A stretch of DNA of 64,000 nt from Sphingomonas morindae (GCF_023822065.1 NZ_CP084930.1:310001-374000); one strand, 5' to 3'. Counted from the stretch's first letter, positions 48,525 through 58,264 are shown. Translations and numbers: made by a program. The notes: generated by a model from the letters alone, not told the origin.

Positions 48525-49006
48525 TAGGGGGCCGGATCGCCCGCCGCGATGGCGCGCGCCTTGATCGTCAGCGGCGCGCCCTTGGCGAAGCGCAGCACCA
48601 GCGGCACGCGATCGCCCGGCTTGAGCGCGGGCGCGACCCCGAACAGCATGACGTGCATCGCCTGGGGCGCGAAGGCGATGGTGGCGCCCGTGGGGATGTC
48701 GACATAATCGAGCCGGTCCATCGTCATCTCGGGCGGCCCGCCATTATCGTCGATGCGGCGCAGCGTCTCGTGCAGCTCGCTCGATCCGGCGGCCGGGCTT
48801 TCCACCGCGAGCAGCCGGACCGGATGATCGGCGCCGTGGAGCGTGAGATAGGCGGCGGCCGGCCGGCCCGGCACCGCCGCCAGCCGCACCCAGGCCTGGC
48901 TCGCGCGCACCTCGGCGCCCGGCCCGCGCTGGCAGGCGCCGGGCAGCAGCGCCGCGCTCGCGGCCAGGAGCATGAAAACACGGCGCGAGGCGGGCGGCGC
49001 GACCAT
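48521..49006 (-). CDS. PCuAC-type periplasmic copper chaperone
   Basis: This 161 aa protein has a signal peptide with possible lipobox (LLAASAALLPGAC). The copper motif of PCuAC proteins is present: a His in SSELHETLRR, Met in PPEMTM, and the distal MHVMLFG. Its usual job is to deliver Cu(I) to cytochrome oxidase assembly. GTG 49009 precedes ATG 49006. It is divergent from dnaK with about 160 bp between. Confidence 0.85.
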   Translation of the reverse strand: MVAPPASRRVFMLLAASAALLPGACQRGPGAEVRASQAWVRLAAVPGRPAAAYLTLHGADHPVRLLAVESPAAGSSELHETLRRIDDNGGPPEMTMDRLDYVDIPTGATIAFAPQAMHVMLFGVAPALKPGDRVPLVLRFAKGAPLTIKARAIAAGDPAPY

Positions 49007-49052
49007 CACTGTGTCCCTTTCGTATCGTAGGCGTGATTAAGCCGTGGCGATG

Positions 49053-49080
49053 CTTGCAGCAAGCACAGGCCCCACTATAT
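49053..49080 (+). promoter_or_regulatory. Weak heat-shock-like promoter candidate for dnaK
   Basis: CTTGCAG followed after 10-11 bases by CCCCACTATAT resembles the sigma-32 pattern (CTTGAAA then CCCCATnT), but the spacer is short. A second candidate is CTTGAC at 49112. Confidence 0.3.
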
Positions 49081-49166
49081 CGCCGCTCGTCGGATTACCG
49101 CCGGTCCTTCGCTTGACGAGGGGGGGCTGGCGGCTCGTCGGAACATCGAGAGTTTGCGAGGATAGA

Positions 49167-51059
49167 ATGGCCAAGGTTATCGGGATCGATCTCGGCACCA
49201 CCAACAGCTGCGTCGCCGTGATGGAAGGCGGCAAGCCCAAGGTGATCGAGAATGCGGAAGGCGCGCGCACGACGCCGTCCATCGTCGCCTTCACCAAGGA
49301 TGGGGAGCGGCTGGTCGGCCAGCCGGCCAAGCGCCAGGCGGTGACGAACCCGAACAACACGATTTTCGCGGTGAAGCGCCTGATCGGCCGCCGGTTCGAC
49401 GATCCCGTGACGAAGAAGGACACCGAGCTGGTGCCCTATCACATCGTCAAGGGCGGCAATGGCGACGCCTGGGTGCAGGCCGGCGGCGAGGATTATTCGC
49501 CCTCGCAGATTTCCGCCTTCACCCTCCAGAAGATGAAGGAAACCGCCGAGAGCTTCCTCGGCGAGACGGTGACCCAGGCGGTCATCACCGTGCCCGCCTA
49601 TTTCAACGACGCCCAGCGCCAGGCCACCAAGGATGCCGGCCGGATCGCCGGCCTCGAGGTGCTGCGCATCATCAACGAGCCGACCGCGGCCGCGCTCGCC
49701 TATGGCCTGGACAAGCAGGACGGCAAGACGATCGCCGTCTATGACCTTGGCGGCGGCACCTTCGACATTTCGATCCTCGAGATCGGCGACGGCGTGTTCG
49801 AGGTGAAGTCCACCAATGGCGACACCTTCCTCGGCGGCGAGGATTTCGACGCCCGCATCGTCGAATATCTCGCCCAGGGCTTCCAGAAGGACGAGGGCAT
49901 CGATCTCACCAAGGATCGGCTCGCGCTGCAGCGGCTCAAGGAAGCCGCCGAGAAGGCCAAGATCGAGCTGAGCTCGGCCCAGTCGACCGAGGTCAACCTG
50001 CCCTTCATCACCGCCGATCAGAACGGCCCAAAGCATCTGGTGAAGACGATCACCCGCGCCGATCTGGAGCGGCTGGTCGATCCGCTGATCCAGCGCTCGA
50101 TCGAGCCGGTGAAGAAGGCGCTCGCCGATGCCGGCCTCAAGGCCGCCGATATCGACGAGGTGGTGCTGGTCGGCGGCATGACCCGCATGCCCAAGGTGCG
50201 CGAGGCGGTTAAGCAGTATTTCGGCAAGGATCCGCACACCGGCGTCAATCCGGACGAGGTCGTGGCCATGGGCGCCGCGATCCAGGCCGGCGTGCTGCAG
50301 GGCGATGTGAAGGACGTGCTGCTGCTCGACGTGACCCCGCTGTCGCTGGGCATCGAGACGCTGGGTGGCGTGTTCACCCGCATGATCGACCGCAACACCA
50401 CCATCCCGACCAAGAAGTCGCAGACCTACTCGACCGCCGAGGACAATCAGAACGCGGTCACGATCCGCGTCTTCCAGGGCGAGCGCGAGATGGCGGCGGA
50501 CAACAAGCTGCTCGGCCAATTCGATCTGATCGGCATTCCGGCCGCGCCGCGCGGCGTGCCGCAGATCGAGGTGACCTTCGACATCGACGCGAACGGCATC
50601 GTCAACGTCTCGGCCAAGGACAAGGGCACCGGCAAGGAGCAGCAGATCCGCATCCAGGCCTCGGGCGGCCTGTCCGACACCGATATCGACCAGATGGTGA
50701 AGGATGCTGAGCGCTTCGCCGAGGAAGACAAGAAGCGCCGTGCGGCGGCCGAGGCGAAGAACAACGCCGAGAGCCTGATCCACACCACCGAGCGCCAGCT
50801 CGCCGAGCATGGCGACAAGGTGGACGCGGCGCTGAAGACGGAGATCGAGGGCGCGGTGGCGGCCGCCAAGGCCGCGGTCGAGACCAACGAGCCCGAGCAG
50901 ATGACCGAGAAGACCCAGGCGCTGGCGCAGGTCGCGATGAAGCTCGGCCAGGCGATCTACGAGAAGGAGCAGGCCAATCAGCCGACGGGTGCCGCCGGCG
51001 AAGCGCCCAAGGACGATGTGGTGGACGCCGAATTCTCGGAAGTCGACGACACCAAGTAA
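49167..51059 (+). CDS. dnaK: Chaperone DnaK (Hsp70)
   Basis: This ATP-driven chaperone has 630 aa. The nucleotide-binding domain has [50 protein letters not shown] and [13 protein letters not shown]. The substrate domain begins near 390 ([18 protein letters not shown]), and the lid ends in [15 protein letters not shown], the acidic tail of the family. A GAGG lies seven bases before ATG 49167. dnaJ follows 91 bp downstream after a strong hairpin. Confidence 0.98.
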   Translation: MAKVIGIDLGTTNSCVAVMEGGKPKVIENAEGARTTPSIVAFTKDGERLVGQPAKRQAVTNPNNTIFAVKRLIGRRFDDPVTKKDTELVPYHIVKGGNGDAWVQAGGEDYSPSQISAFTLQKMKETAESFLGETVTQAVITVPAYFNDAQRQATKDAGRIAGLEVLRIINEPTAAALAYGLDKQDGKTIAVYDLGGGTFDISILEIGDGVFEVKSTNGDTFLGGEDFDARIVEYLAQGFQKDEGIDLTKDRLALQRLKEAAEKAKIELSSAQSTEVNLPFITADQNGPKHLVKTITRADLERLVDPLIQRSIEPVKKALADAGLKAADIDEVVLVGGMTRMPKVREAVKQYFGKDPHTGVNPDEVVAMGAAIQAGVLQGDVKDVLLLDVTPLSLGIETLGGVFTRMIDRNTTIPTKKSQTYSTAEDNQNAVTIRVFQGEREMAADNKLLGQFDLIGIPAAPRGVPQIEVTFDIDANGIVNVSAKDKGTGKEQQIRIQASGGLSDTDIDQMVKDAERFAEEDKKRRAAAEAKNNAESLIHTTERQLAEHGDKVDAALKTEIEGAVAAAKAAVETNEPEQMTEKTQALAQVAMKLGQAIYEKEQANQPTGAAGEAPKDDVVDAEFSEVDDTK

Positions 51060-51066
51060 TCCGCGC

Positions 51067-51092
51067 GGGCGGCGCGCTTCGGTGCGCCGCCC
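51067..51092 (+). terminator. UUCG-capped hairpin between dnaK and dnaJ
   Basis: An 11-bp GC stem (GGGCGGCGCGC with GTGCGCCGCCC, one G-T wobble) closes a TTCG tetraloop, followed only by CCCCTT. It may attenuate or stabilise the dnaK transcript rather than terminate fully. Confidence 0.5.
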
Positions 51093-51150
51093 CCTTCGCG
51101 CAGCCCCGCCCGGCGCCCGGGCGGCGGCCATGCGCCGATGCAGAGGCTGA

Positions 51151-52263
51151 ATGACCGAGATCGACTTTTACGAACTGCTCGAGTGCGAGCGCACCGCCGA
51201 CGACAAGACGATCAAATCGTCCTACCGGCGGCTGGCCATGCAGTTTCACCCGGATCGCAACCCGGGCAATGCCGAGGCCGAGGCGAAGTTCAAGGCGATC
51301 AGCCAGGCCTATGATTGTCTGAAGGATCCGCAGAAGCGCGCGGCCTATGATCGCTATGGCCACGCCGCCTTCACCCAGGGCGGCGGCGGTGGCGGCGGCC
51401 CGCAGGGTTTCGAGGGCTTTTCCGACATCTTCGAGAGCGTGTTCGGTGATTTCATGGGCGGCGGCCGCCGCCAGGCGGGGCCGCGGCGCGGCGCCGATCT
51501 CCGTTATGATCTCGAGATCACGCTCGAGGAATCCTTTCACGGCAAGACCGAGTCGATCACCATCGACGTCGCCGCCAATTGCGAGGCCTGCGACGGATCG
51601 GGCGCGGAGCCGGGCACCAGCGCGATCAGCTGCCCCACCTGCGGCGGGCGCGGCCAGGTGCGCGCGCAACAGGGCTTTTTCGTCATCGAGCGCGCCTGCC
51701 CGACCTGCCATGGCGCGGGCCGCGTGGTGCAATCGCCGTGCCGCGCCTGCGGCGGCGAGGGCCGCGTCGACAAGACCAAGACGCTCGAGGTGAAGATCCC
51801 CGCCGGTGTCGACGAAGGCACGCGCATCCGCGTGTCCGGCGAAGGCGAGGCGGGCGGACGGGGCGCGCCGCCGGGCGACCTCTATATCTTCCTCCATGTC
51901 CGCCGCCACGCGATCTTCGAGCGCGACGGCACCACGCTGGCGGCGCGCTGCCCGATCAGCTTCACCACCGCCGCGCTGGGCGGCGAGATCGAGGTGCCGG
52001 GGCTGGATGGCGAGGTGCTGGCGATCAAGATCCCGGCGGGAATCCAGTCCGGCAAGCAGCTGCGCCATCGCGGCGCCGGCATGCCCGTGCTGAACGGGCG
52101 TGGCCGGGGCGATCTGATCATCGAGATCGCGGTCGAAACGCCGACGCGGCTGACCGCGCGCCAGCGCGAGCTGCTGGAGGAGTTCCGCACCTCCGAGACG
52201 GGCGAGGAATCGCCCCAGGCGAGCGGCTTCTTCGCCAAGCTGCGGGGCATGTTCGAGGGCTGA
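51151..52263 (+). CDS. dnaJ: Chaperone DnaJ (Hsp40)
   Basis: This DnaK co-chaperone has 370 aa: J domain with HPD ([11 protein letters not shown]) at residues 33-35, Gly/Phe region, and a zinc domain with four CxxCxGxG-like repeats ([32 protein letters not shown]). The C-terminal substrate-binding domains follow. A GAGG ribosome site precedes the ATG. Confidence 0.97.
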   Translation: MTEIDFYELLECERTADDKTIKSSYRRLAMQFHPDRNPGNAEAEAKFKAISQAYDCLKDPQKRAAYDRYGHAAFTQGGGGGGGPQGFEGFSDIFESVFGDFMGGGRRQAGPRRGADLRYDLEITLEESFHGKTESITIDVAANCEACDGSGAEPGTSAISCPTCGGRGQVRAQQGFFVIERACPTCHGAGRVVQSPCRACGGEGRVDKTKTLEVKIPAGVDEGTRIRVSGEGEAGGRGAPPGDLYIFLHVRRHAIFERDGTTLAARCPISFTTAALGGEIEVPGLDGEVLAIKIPAGIQSGKQLRHRGAGMPVLNGRGRGDLIIEIAVETPTRLTARQRELLEEFRTSETGEESPQASGFFAKLRGMFEG

Positions 52264-52297
52264 TCGATCCATCGCCGGCGCGCGCCGGCCGCGGCGA

Positions 52298-53413
52298 TCA
52301 GCGTATCTCTACCAGGCCGATCAGCATGTTGGCGCCGAGGCGCACCTTGCCGCGATAGACGAACAGCGCGCGGTTGCCCCCGTCGGCGACGGCGACATTG
52401 CCCTGCGCGCTGCCGGTGGAGGCGTTGAAGTTGAGTTCGCCATTTTCCGCCCCGCAATCGGCCTCCGGCACCGGACAGCGATGGCTCCCGCTCACCGTGT
52501 TGCCGATCATCGCGACGTTTTCGGAATGATAGGCGCGGATGCCCGAACCGCCCGACCGCTGCACCTGATTGCCCTTGATGAGCACCGGCCCGGCGTAATC
52601 GGCCTGATGACCCTGGGCGAGATCGATGATGATGCCGTTGCCGTCGGTCGGCCGGGCGTCGAGCGCGTCCATCCAGAAGGGGATGGTGTTGGCGCTGTCG
52701 CGCACGACATTGTTGATGATCCGCACGCCCCGCGCCGCGACGCCCGGCGCCGTGAGGCCATAGTGGAAGACGATCGCGCTCGGATCCTGCATGCTCCACC
52801 AGCCGGTGCGCTCGACCCGGTTGCCGTTGATCTCGACATCGTCGACATCCTGGGCATAGATGCCCGCGCCCGCGCAATCATGCACATAATTGTTGGCGAC
52901 CATCACGTGCGAGGCGTGGATGACGAGGCAATATTGGGTAAAGCGCTTATGCGTGGGTTGCACGCCGCTCGCCTTTTCCAGCCGGTAATTGGCGCGCGCC
53001 TCCTCATAGGAGATACTGCCCAGCGTGCCGATGAACTCGCCGTTGAAGATGCGGATATAGGGCGCCAATATATCGAAGCTGAAGGCGGAGCTGTCGTTCG
53101 TCGGCGGGTGCACCACCTGCGCCCCCGGATCGAAAACATAGGTGATGGGGGCGCCGGGCAGGCCGGGCCGCCCGATCCAGATGGGCGCGGCGTAGCGCCC
53201 CTTGGCGATATGGACGACATCGCCGGGCTGGGTCATCAGCATCGCGCGCTGCACCGTCGCGCAGGCGCGGGCCGGGATCGCACAATCGGCCTGGTCCGAT
53301 CCCCGGGCATTCACATAGAGCGGACGCGCCGAAAGCGGCGCCGCCGGCAGCGGCTGGAGCCACAGAAGAGCCGCCGCGACGCTCAACAAGCGTGATCGAT
53401 CGGGCGTTCGCAT
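52298..53413 (-). CDS. Secreted right-handed parallel beta-helix protein
   Basis: This 371 aa protein has a signal peptide (LLSVAAALLWLQPLPAAPLSA), then ARPLYVNARGSDQADCAIPARACATVQRAML, the typical start of periplasmic parallel beta-helix proteins. Repeated coils follow (VMVANNYVHDCAGAGIYAQ, VEINGNRVERTG, VRIINNVVRDSANT, VLIKGNQVQRSGGSGIRAY). Such proteins act on or bind polysaccharide; no lyase residues could be assigned. GGGGGA seven bases before ATG 53413 supports the start. Confidence 0.75.
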   Translation of the reverse strand: MRTPDRSRLLSVAAALLWLQPLPAAPLSARPLYVNARGSDQADCAIPARACATVQRAMLMTQPGDVVHIAKGRYAAPIWIGRPGLPGAPITYVFDPGAQVVHPPTNDSSAFSFDILAPYIRIFNGEFIGTLGSISYEEARANYRLEKASGVQPTHKRFTQYCLVIHASHVMVANNYVHDCAGAGIYAQDVDDVEINGNRVERTGWWSMQDPSAIVFHYGLTAPGVAARGVRIINNVVRDSANTIPFWMDALDARPTDGNGIIIDLAQGHQADYAGPVLIKGNQVQRSGGSGIRAYHSENVAMIGNTVSGSHRCPVPEADCGAENGELNFNASTGSAQGNVAVADGGNRALFVYRGKVRLGANMLIGLVEIR

Positions 53414-53592
53414 ATCGCATCCCCCCGGACTGGACATGGCGATTCGTTGCGTATCAGAAACAAGCTGCGGGGTGGATTCGACCTTCCGGGGAGTGGCGGC
53501 GGCAGAAAGGCAGGCCGCGCACGCGGAACGCGGGCGGGACGATGGGAGTCTCCTGCTGCGATGCCATGCGCGCACCATCCGGGCCGGGAGCG

Positions 53593-54369
53593 ATGAGAAT
53601 CGCCACCTACAATGTGAACGGCATCAACGGCCGGCTGCCGGTGCTGCTGCGCTGGCTGGAGGAGAGCCGGCCCGACATCGTTTGCCTGCAGGAGCTGAAG
53701 GCGCCGCAGGATCGGTTCCCCGCCGACGCGATCGCGGCGATGGGCTATGCCGCGCTGTGGCACGGACAGAAGAGCTGGAACGGCGTGGCCTTGCTCAGCC
53801 GGATCGGCTCCATCCACGAGACCCAGCGCGGCCTGCCCGACGATCCCGATCCCGGCCAGAGCCGCTATCTGGAGGCGGCGATCGCCGGGCTGATCGTCGG
53901 CTGCCTCTATCTTCCCAACGGCAATCCCCGCCCCGGCCCCAAGTTCGACTATAAGCGCGCCTGGTTCGCGCGGCTCGAGGCGCATGCCGCGGCCCGCCGC
54001 GCCGCCGGCGTGCCGATGGTTTTGGCGGGCGATTTCAACGTGATGCCTGGCGATCTCGATGTCTATCGGCCGGACCGCTGGCGCGAGGACGCGCTCTTCG
54101 CGCCCGAGATCCGCGCCGCCTATGCGGCGTTATGCGCGCAGGGTTGGACGGATTCGGTGCGCCATCTGCATCCCGAGGCGCGGATCTACACCTTCTGGGA
54201 CTATTTTCGGAACGCTTTCGCGCGCGATGCCGGGCTTCGCATCGATCATATCCTGCTCAGCCCCGATCTGGCGCCGTGCCTGCGCGAAGCGGGCGTGGAC
54301 CGGGCGGTGCGCGGATGGGAGAAGAGCAGCGATCACGCGCCCGTCTGGATCAGCCTGGCGGACGGCTAG
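53593..54369 (+). CDS. Exonuclease III-type AP endonuclease (copy 2)
   Basis: This 258 aa paralogue of the gene at 23272 has MRIATYNVNGINGRLP, CLQELKAPQDRFPADAI, NGNPRPGPKF, LAGDFNVMP and SDHAPVWISL. All metal and catalytic residues of the fold are kept, and the two proteins look alike along their whole length. CCGGGAG lies just upstream of ATG 53593. It is divergent from the beta-helix gene and convergent with the SirB1-like gene, with a four-base overlap. Confidence 0.92.
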   Translation: MRIATYNVNGINGRLPVLLRWLEESRPDIVCLQELKAPQDRFPADAIAAMGYAALWHGQKSWNGVALLSRIGSIHETQRGLPDDPDPGQSRYLEAAIAGLIVGCLYLPNGNPRPGPKFDYKRAWFARLEAHAAARRAAGVPMVLAGDFNVMPGDLDVYRPDRWREDALFAPEIRAAYAALCAQGWTDSVRHLHPEARIYTFWDYFRNAFARDAGLRIDHILLSPDLAPCLREAGVDRAVRGWEKSSDHAPVWISLADG

Positions 54370-55178
54370 GGTCGCGCGGCGGAAATCGCATCGAGCGCGG
54401 CGAAGATATGGGCGCGCATCTCGGGCTCGCGCGTCACCTCCAGCATGGCGCTCAGGCTGGCGCGCGCGCCCGCCACATCGCCCTCGCCGAGCGAAAGCCG
54501 CGCGCGCTCCCACCAGAGCGGGCCATGGCCGGGCGCGATCAGCGTCATGCGGCGGTACAGCTCAAGCGCGCGCGACGGCCGCCCGCCCGTCTCCGCGCGG
54601 CTTGCCTGGTTGATGAGCAGCCGCACCAGCACCGCGCGATTGGTGAGGGTGGCGAGATGCTCGGCGCCCGGCACCACCGTGGGGCCCAGCATCCGCGCCA
54701 GCAAGGCGGCGAGTTCGGCGGCGTCGACGATCCGGCCGCGACCGAAGGGATCGATCAGCACGGGCTCGGTCGGCGAGTTGATGCGCGCCAGCACATGGCC
54801 CGGCGTATTGAGCACGTCGGCGCTCCAGCCGAGCCGCCGCGCCGCCGCGACATAGAGGATGGCGAGGCTGACGGGCAGGCCCCGCCGCCGATCGATCACC
54901 CGGATGAGATCGGCATTGTCCGGATCGTCATAGCGATCGGCATCGCCGACAAAGCCATAATCCTCGGCGAACAGCGTGGCGAGCGCGGTGGCGCGCTCGC
55001 CGGCGGCGCGCGCCTCGCCGCCCAGATGCACGAGCCGCTCGGTCATCTCGGTGAGCAGCGCGACATAGGGTGCGAGATCGGTGCCGGGGTGATCGAGCGC
55101 CGCCAGTTCGAGCGCCGCGCTGTCCAGCGTGATCGCCTCGTCTTCGAGCAGCCCGAGCGCGGTGATGCTATCGTCCAT
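54366..55178 (-). CDS. SirB1-like transglutaminase-fold protein with TPR tail
   Basis: This 270 aa protein carries the SirB1 N-terminal transglutaminase-like domain: LFAEDYGFVGDADRYDDPDNADLIRVIDRRRGLPVSLAILYV and DVLNTPGHVLARI. The Cys of true transglutaminases is absent in that segment. A TPR-like C-terminus follows (RALELYRRMTLIAPGHGPLWWERARL). The molecular role of the family is unknown. It is monocistronic, downstream of the tiny-ORF terminator. Confidence 0.8.
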   Translation of the reverse strand: MDDSITALGLLEDEAITLDSAALELAALDHPGTDLAPYVALLTEMTERLVHLGGEARAAGERATALATLFAEDYGFVGDADRYDDPDNADLIRVIDRRRGLPVSLAILYVAAARRLGWSADVLNTPGHVLARINSPTEPVLIDPFGRGRIVDAAELAALLARMLGPTVVPGAEHLATLTNRAVLVRLLINQASRAETGGRPSRALELYRRMTLIAPGHGPLWWERARLSLGEGDVAGARASLSAMLEVTREPEMRAHIFAALDAISAARP

Positions 55179-55233
55179 GGCGAGGAGACGAGCTAGCCGA
55201 CGCCCGGTTCCAAGCAGCGCGCCCGGACGAACG

Positions 55234-55263
55234 AAAGGCCGCCCCCGGGCGGGAGCGGCCTTT
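55234..55263 (-). terminator. Terminator-like hairpin after the 23-codon ORF
   Basis: AAAGGCCGC and GCGGCCTTT form a perfect 9-bp stem around a 12-base loop rich in G and C. On the minus strand the stem ends in CCTTTCGTTCG, a weak T-run. It ends about 30 bases after the tiny ORF stop. Confidence 0.6.
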
Positions 55264-55292
55264 CCATTGTCCAGCCAATCCGGCGCGGACGT

Positions 55293-55364
55293 TTAGCGAT
55301 GGCCCTCGCAAGCGGGGGTCGCACTCATCCGGTCCGCCGGTCGCGGCATGTGACAATGAGACAT
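55293..55364 (-). CDS. 23-codon ORF with near-perfect extended Shine-Dalgarno
   Basis: The peptide begins MSHCHMPRPADR and ends PACEGHR before TAA. Its upstream sequence GAAAGGAGGTGGTCGA matches the complement of the 16S rRNA 3' end at nearly every position, so ribosome binding should be very strong. A heat-shock-like promoter lies 38 bases upstream of the ATG and a hairpin terminator downstream, giving a transcript of about 150 bases. It could be a peptide gene, a regulatory RNA, or both. No family is recognised. Confidence 0.5.
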   Translation of the reverse strand: MSHCHMPRPADRMSATPACEGHR

Positions 55365-55401
55365 TCGACCACCTCCTTTCGCTTGTTGAACAGTGAGGCG
55401 G

Positions 55402-55429
55402 ATATGGGTGCCGGGAGCGGCTTTTCAAG
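55402..55429 (-). promoter_or_regulatory. Sigma-32-like promoter of the 23-codon ORF
   Basis: On the minus strand CTTGAAA, a 14-base spacer and CCCATAT match the heat-shock consensus (CTTGAAA, 11-16 bases, CCCCATnT) except for the first C of the -10 block. The same bases also read as TTGAAA-N17/18-TATCCG for a housekeeping factor. Confidence 0.5.
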
Positions 55430-55440
55430 CTTTTCAGCAT

Positions 55441-55618
55441 CTTAAGATCAGAAGCGCGGCGGGCGCGGACGGAAGGCCCCGCCCCGCCCCGGTGCCGCCC
55501 GGCATCCGCCCGCGTCGCGCGGGACGACAAAAGAACCGAGACTTTTTAGGCACTTCCCCGCGACGCGCCGGGCGCTAAGCTGGATCGCGAGCAAGCAGAC
55601 GGGCGCGGGAGAGACGAT
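55441..55618. other. Intergenic stretch with no recognised feature
   Basis: This is the remainder of the gap between the tiny-ORF promoter and the cupin gene. It is GC-rich, with no convincing ORF, RNA fold or repeat. A GGGAGAGACGAT ribosome site for the cupin gene lies at its right end. Confidence 0.5.
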
Positions 55619-56119
55619 ATGCGGAGCGGCTTCGGATCGGTGGCGGCGGGGCGCGCGGCGCTGGCGCTGATGCTCGCCGCCCTGCCCGGCTGGGCCGGAG
55701 CCGCGCCGGCGGCAGGCGTGGCGAGCGAGGCGGATCTCCAGGCGCAGATCGCGACCATGGAGCGCGGCATGAAGCCGGGCCAGGGCTTTGCCTGGCAGCC
55801 GGTGCTGCGCGCCGGCGAGACGGTGGCGGCGCTGGAGATATGGAAGGCGCCCGGCAAGCCCGCCGTGCATCCGGACGAGGCGGAATATGCCCGCGTGGTC
55901 GCGGGCGCGGGCGAGATCCTTTCGGGCGGGACGCTGGTCGATGCCGCCACCACCAAGCCCGGGCTGGTGGAGGGCAGCCGGATCGAGGGCGGCACGCGCC
56001 GCGCGCTCAAGCCGGGCGACGTCTTCCTCGTGCCGGCGGGCGCGCCGCACTGGTTCGGCGTCACCGGCGGCCGGCTGGTGCTGCTCGGGACCAAGATCCC
56101 CGTCGCGGCGGCGCACTGA
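55619..56119 (+). CDS. Secreted cupin domain protein
   Basis: This 166 aa protein has a signal peptide (RAALALMLAALPGWAGAAPAAG) and a single cupin barrel: VAALEIWKAPGKPAVHPDEAEYARVVAG (one metal-ligand His) and DVFLVPAGAPHWFGVTGGRLVLLG (second His motif). It is followed one base later by a Gfo/Idh/MocA protein, so a joint role in sugar or polyol handling in the periplasm is likely but unproven. Confidence 0.75.
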   Translation: MRSGFGSVAAGRAALALMLAALPGWAGAAPAAGVASEADLQAQIATMERGMKPGQGFAWQPVLRAGETVAALEIWKAPGKPAVHPDEAEYARVVAGAGEILSGGTLVDAATTKPGLVEGSRIEGGTRRALKPGDVFLVPAGAPHWFGVTGGRLVLLGTKIPVAAAH

Positions 56120-56120
56120 G

Positions 56121-57302
56121 ATGGACCGGGAATTCACCCGCCGCGGCCTGATCGAGATCGGCATGGCCGGCGCCAGCGCGACGCTCGCGCCCGCCGCGCT
56201 GGCGGCGACGCCGCGCGTGACCGAGGGATCGCCGGTGGGCGTCGCCGTGGTCGGGCTCGGCACGCTCAGCCAGGGCCAGATCCTGCCCGCCTTGCGCACC
56301 ACCAAGCGCGCGCGGCTGGTGGCGCTGGTCAGCGGCCATGCCGACAAGGCGCGCCGGCTCGCCGCCGACCATGGCCTGCCCGCGAGCGCCATCTATGATT
56401 ATGACGGCTTCGACCGCATCGCCGCCGATCCGCGCATCGACATCGTCTATATCGTCCTCCCCAACGCGCTCCATGCCCCCTTTACGCTGCGCGCCTTCAA
56501 GGCCGGCAAGCATGTGCTGTGCGAGAAGCCGATGGCGACCAATGTCGCCGATGCCGAGGCGATGGTCGCGGCGGGGCGCGCGGCCGGGCGCAAGCTGATG
56601 ATCGCCTATCGCTGCCATTATGAGCCGGGCAATCTCGCGGCGATGCGCCACATCCGCACCGGCGGCATCGGTCGGCCGCGGCTGGTCGTCACCGATATGG
56701 GGCGCCAGGCCGATCTCGCCATCCCGTCCGATGCGTGGCGGCTCGACATGGCCATGTCGGGCGGCGGCGCGCTGGCCGATATGGGCATCTACGGCATCAA
56801 CGCCGCGCGCTACCTGCTCGCCGAGGAACCGGTGGCGGTGCGCGCCTGGGCGAGCACCGATCGTCGCGATCCGCGCTTCCGCACGGTCGAGGATCTGATC
56901 GCCTGGCAGTTCCGCTTCCCCTCGGGCGCGCTCGCCAATGGCTCGACCTCCTTCGCCTATGACGCGACCATGGCCTTTCAGGTGTGGGGCACCACGGGCC
57001 GGATCGTCGCCGATCCGGGCGCCTTCTACAATGGCAATCGGCTGAGCTTCGGCGCGCCCGGCACGGCGCCCGTGCGGATCGCCGAGATCGACCAGTTCGC
57101 CCGCGAAATGGACTGGATGGCCGAAGTGGTGCGCGGCACCGCGCCGATGGTGTCGCCCGGCGAGGAAGGCGTGCAGGACATGAAGCTGATGCGCGCCATC
57201 CTCGCCTCGGTGGCGGCGGATGGACGCACGGTGGCGACCGACTGGGGCTATCGTCGCGCGGTCGATCCCGCGGCGGTGGTGGATCCGCCGCGCGCCGGCT
57301 GA
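56121..57302 (+). CDS. Tat-exported Gfo/Idh/MocA family oxidoreductase
   Basis: This 393 aa NAD(P)-dependent sugar oxidoreductase has a twin-arginine signal (FTRRGLIEIGMAGASATLAPAALA). The Rossmann fold shows VAVVGLGTLSQGQILPAL and the family lysine in HVLCEKPMATN. The GFOR-like C-terminal domain covers residues 150-370. Tat export with bound NADP is known for glucose-fructose oxidoreductase of Zymomonas, also a sphingomonad relative. It is the second gene of the cupin-oxidoreductase-VOC set. Confidence 0.85.
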   Translation: MDREFTRRGLIEIGMAGASATLAPAALAATPRVTEGSPVGVAVVGLGTLSQGQILPALRTTKRARLVALVSGHADKARRLAADHGLPASAIYDYDGFDRIAADPRIDIVYIVLPNALHAPFTLRAFKAGKHVLCEKPMATNVADAEAMVAAGRAAGRKLMIAYRCHYEPGNLAAMRHIRTGGIGRPRLVVTDMGRQADLAIPSDAWRLDMAMSGGGALADMGIYGINAARYLLAEEPVAVRAWASTDRRDPRFRTVEDLIAWQFRFPSGALANGSTSFAYDATMAFQVWGTTGRIVADPGAFYNGNRLSFGAPGTAPVRIAEIDQFAREMDWMAEVVRGTAPMVSPGEEGVQDMKLMRAILASVAADGRTVATDWGYRRAVDPAAVVDPPRAG

Positions 57303-57334
57303 GCGCGCACCGCAGAATGATCAGGAGAGGTGGC

Positions 57335-58264
57335 ATGGGGTTGAAGAGAGTAACGGCTTTGTGCGCGCTGATGCTGGGCACGGCGGCTGCGACGGCGGCG
57401 GGCGGCGCGACCGGCGATGGCGGCCGGCCGGCGATCACGGGCATCTCGCATCTCGCCGTCTATGCGCGGGATATGAAGGGGGCGGATCATTTCTACCGCA
57501 CCACGCTCGGCGCGCGCCGCGCCGAGGATCCCGAAGCCGCGGGCGGCGTGCGCTATTTCATCAATGGCGATCAATTCGTCGAGCTGCTGCCGGCGCCCGC
57601 GGGGCTGGGCCAGAGCCTGCTCGCCCATATCGCCTACAAGACCAGCGACGCCGCCGCGCTGCGGCGCTATCTCGCCGCCCATGGCGTGGCCGATCTCTCC
57701 CCGCTGGTGAGCCATGGCAATGAGCGCAGTTTCACCGCGCGCGATCCCGAGGGCAATAGCGTGGAGTTCGTGCAGGGCGTGGCCGGCGGCCCGGTGCCCG
57801 GCGCGATCGGCGCGCGGCTGCTCCATGTCGGCATGGCGGTGCGGGACCGCGCGCGCGAGGACGGCTTCTATCGCACGCTGCTGGGCTTCAGGCCCTATTG
57901 GTACGGCGCCTTCCAGCCGGACAAGGTCGACTGGGTCTCGCAGCAGGTGCCCGATGGCCACGAATGGCTGGAATATATGATGGTCGGCCCGACCTCGGAC
58001 GTGACCGAGGACAAGGTGGATGCGCGACAGCTGGGCGTGCTCAACCATGTCTCGATCGCCGTGCGCAACATGGAGGCGGCGGTGACCACCCTCTATGCGC
58101 AGGACCGGCTGAGCCCGCGTCATGACGGCCCGCAAATGGGGCTGGACGGCAAATGGCAGGCCAATCTCTACGATCCCGACGGCACGCGGGTGGAGCTGAT
58201 GGAATATGGGCCGGTGATGAAGCCCTGCTGTTCCGCCTTCACCGCCGACAGCCCGACGCCCTGA
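57335..58264 (+). CDS. Secreted protein with two VOC (glyoxalase-fold) modules
   Basis: This 309 aa protein has a signal peptide (VTALCALMLGTAAATAAGG) and two glyoxalase-fold modules: ITGISHLAVYARDMKGADHFYRTTLGA with FTARDPEGNSVEFVQ, then LLHVGMAVRDRAREDGFYRTLLGF with NLYDPDGTRVELMEYG. The ligand His and Glu residues are present at the usual places. AGGAGAGG precedes the ATG. The reaction is unknown. It is convergent with the GH3 gene. Confidence 0.78.
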   Translation: MGLKRVTALCALMLGTAAATAAGGATGDGGRPAITGISHLAVYARDMKGADHFYRTTLGARRAEDPEAAGGVRYFINGDQFVELLPAPAGLGQSLLAHIAYKTSDAAALRRYLAAHGVADLSPLVSHGNERSFTARDPEGNSVEFVQGVAGGPVPGAIGARLLHVGMAVRDRAREDGFYRTLLGFRPYWYGAFQPDKVDWVSQQVPDGHEWLEYMMVGPTSDVTEDKVDARQLGVLNHVSIAVRNMEAAVTTLYAQDRLSPRHDGPQMGLDGKWQANLYDPDGTRVELMEYGPVMKPCCSAFTADSPTP

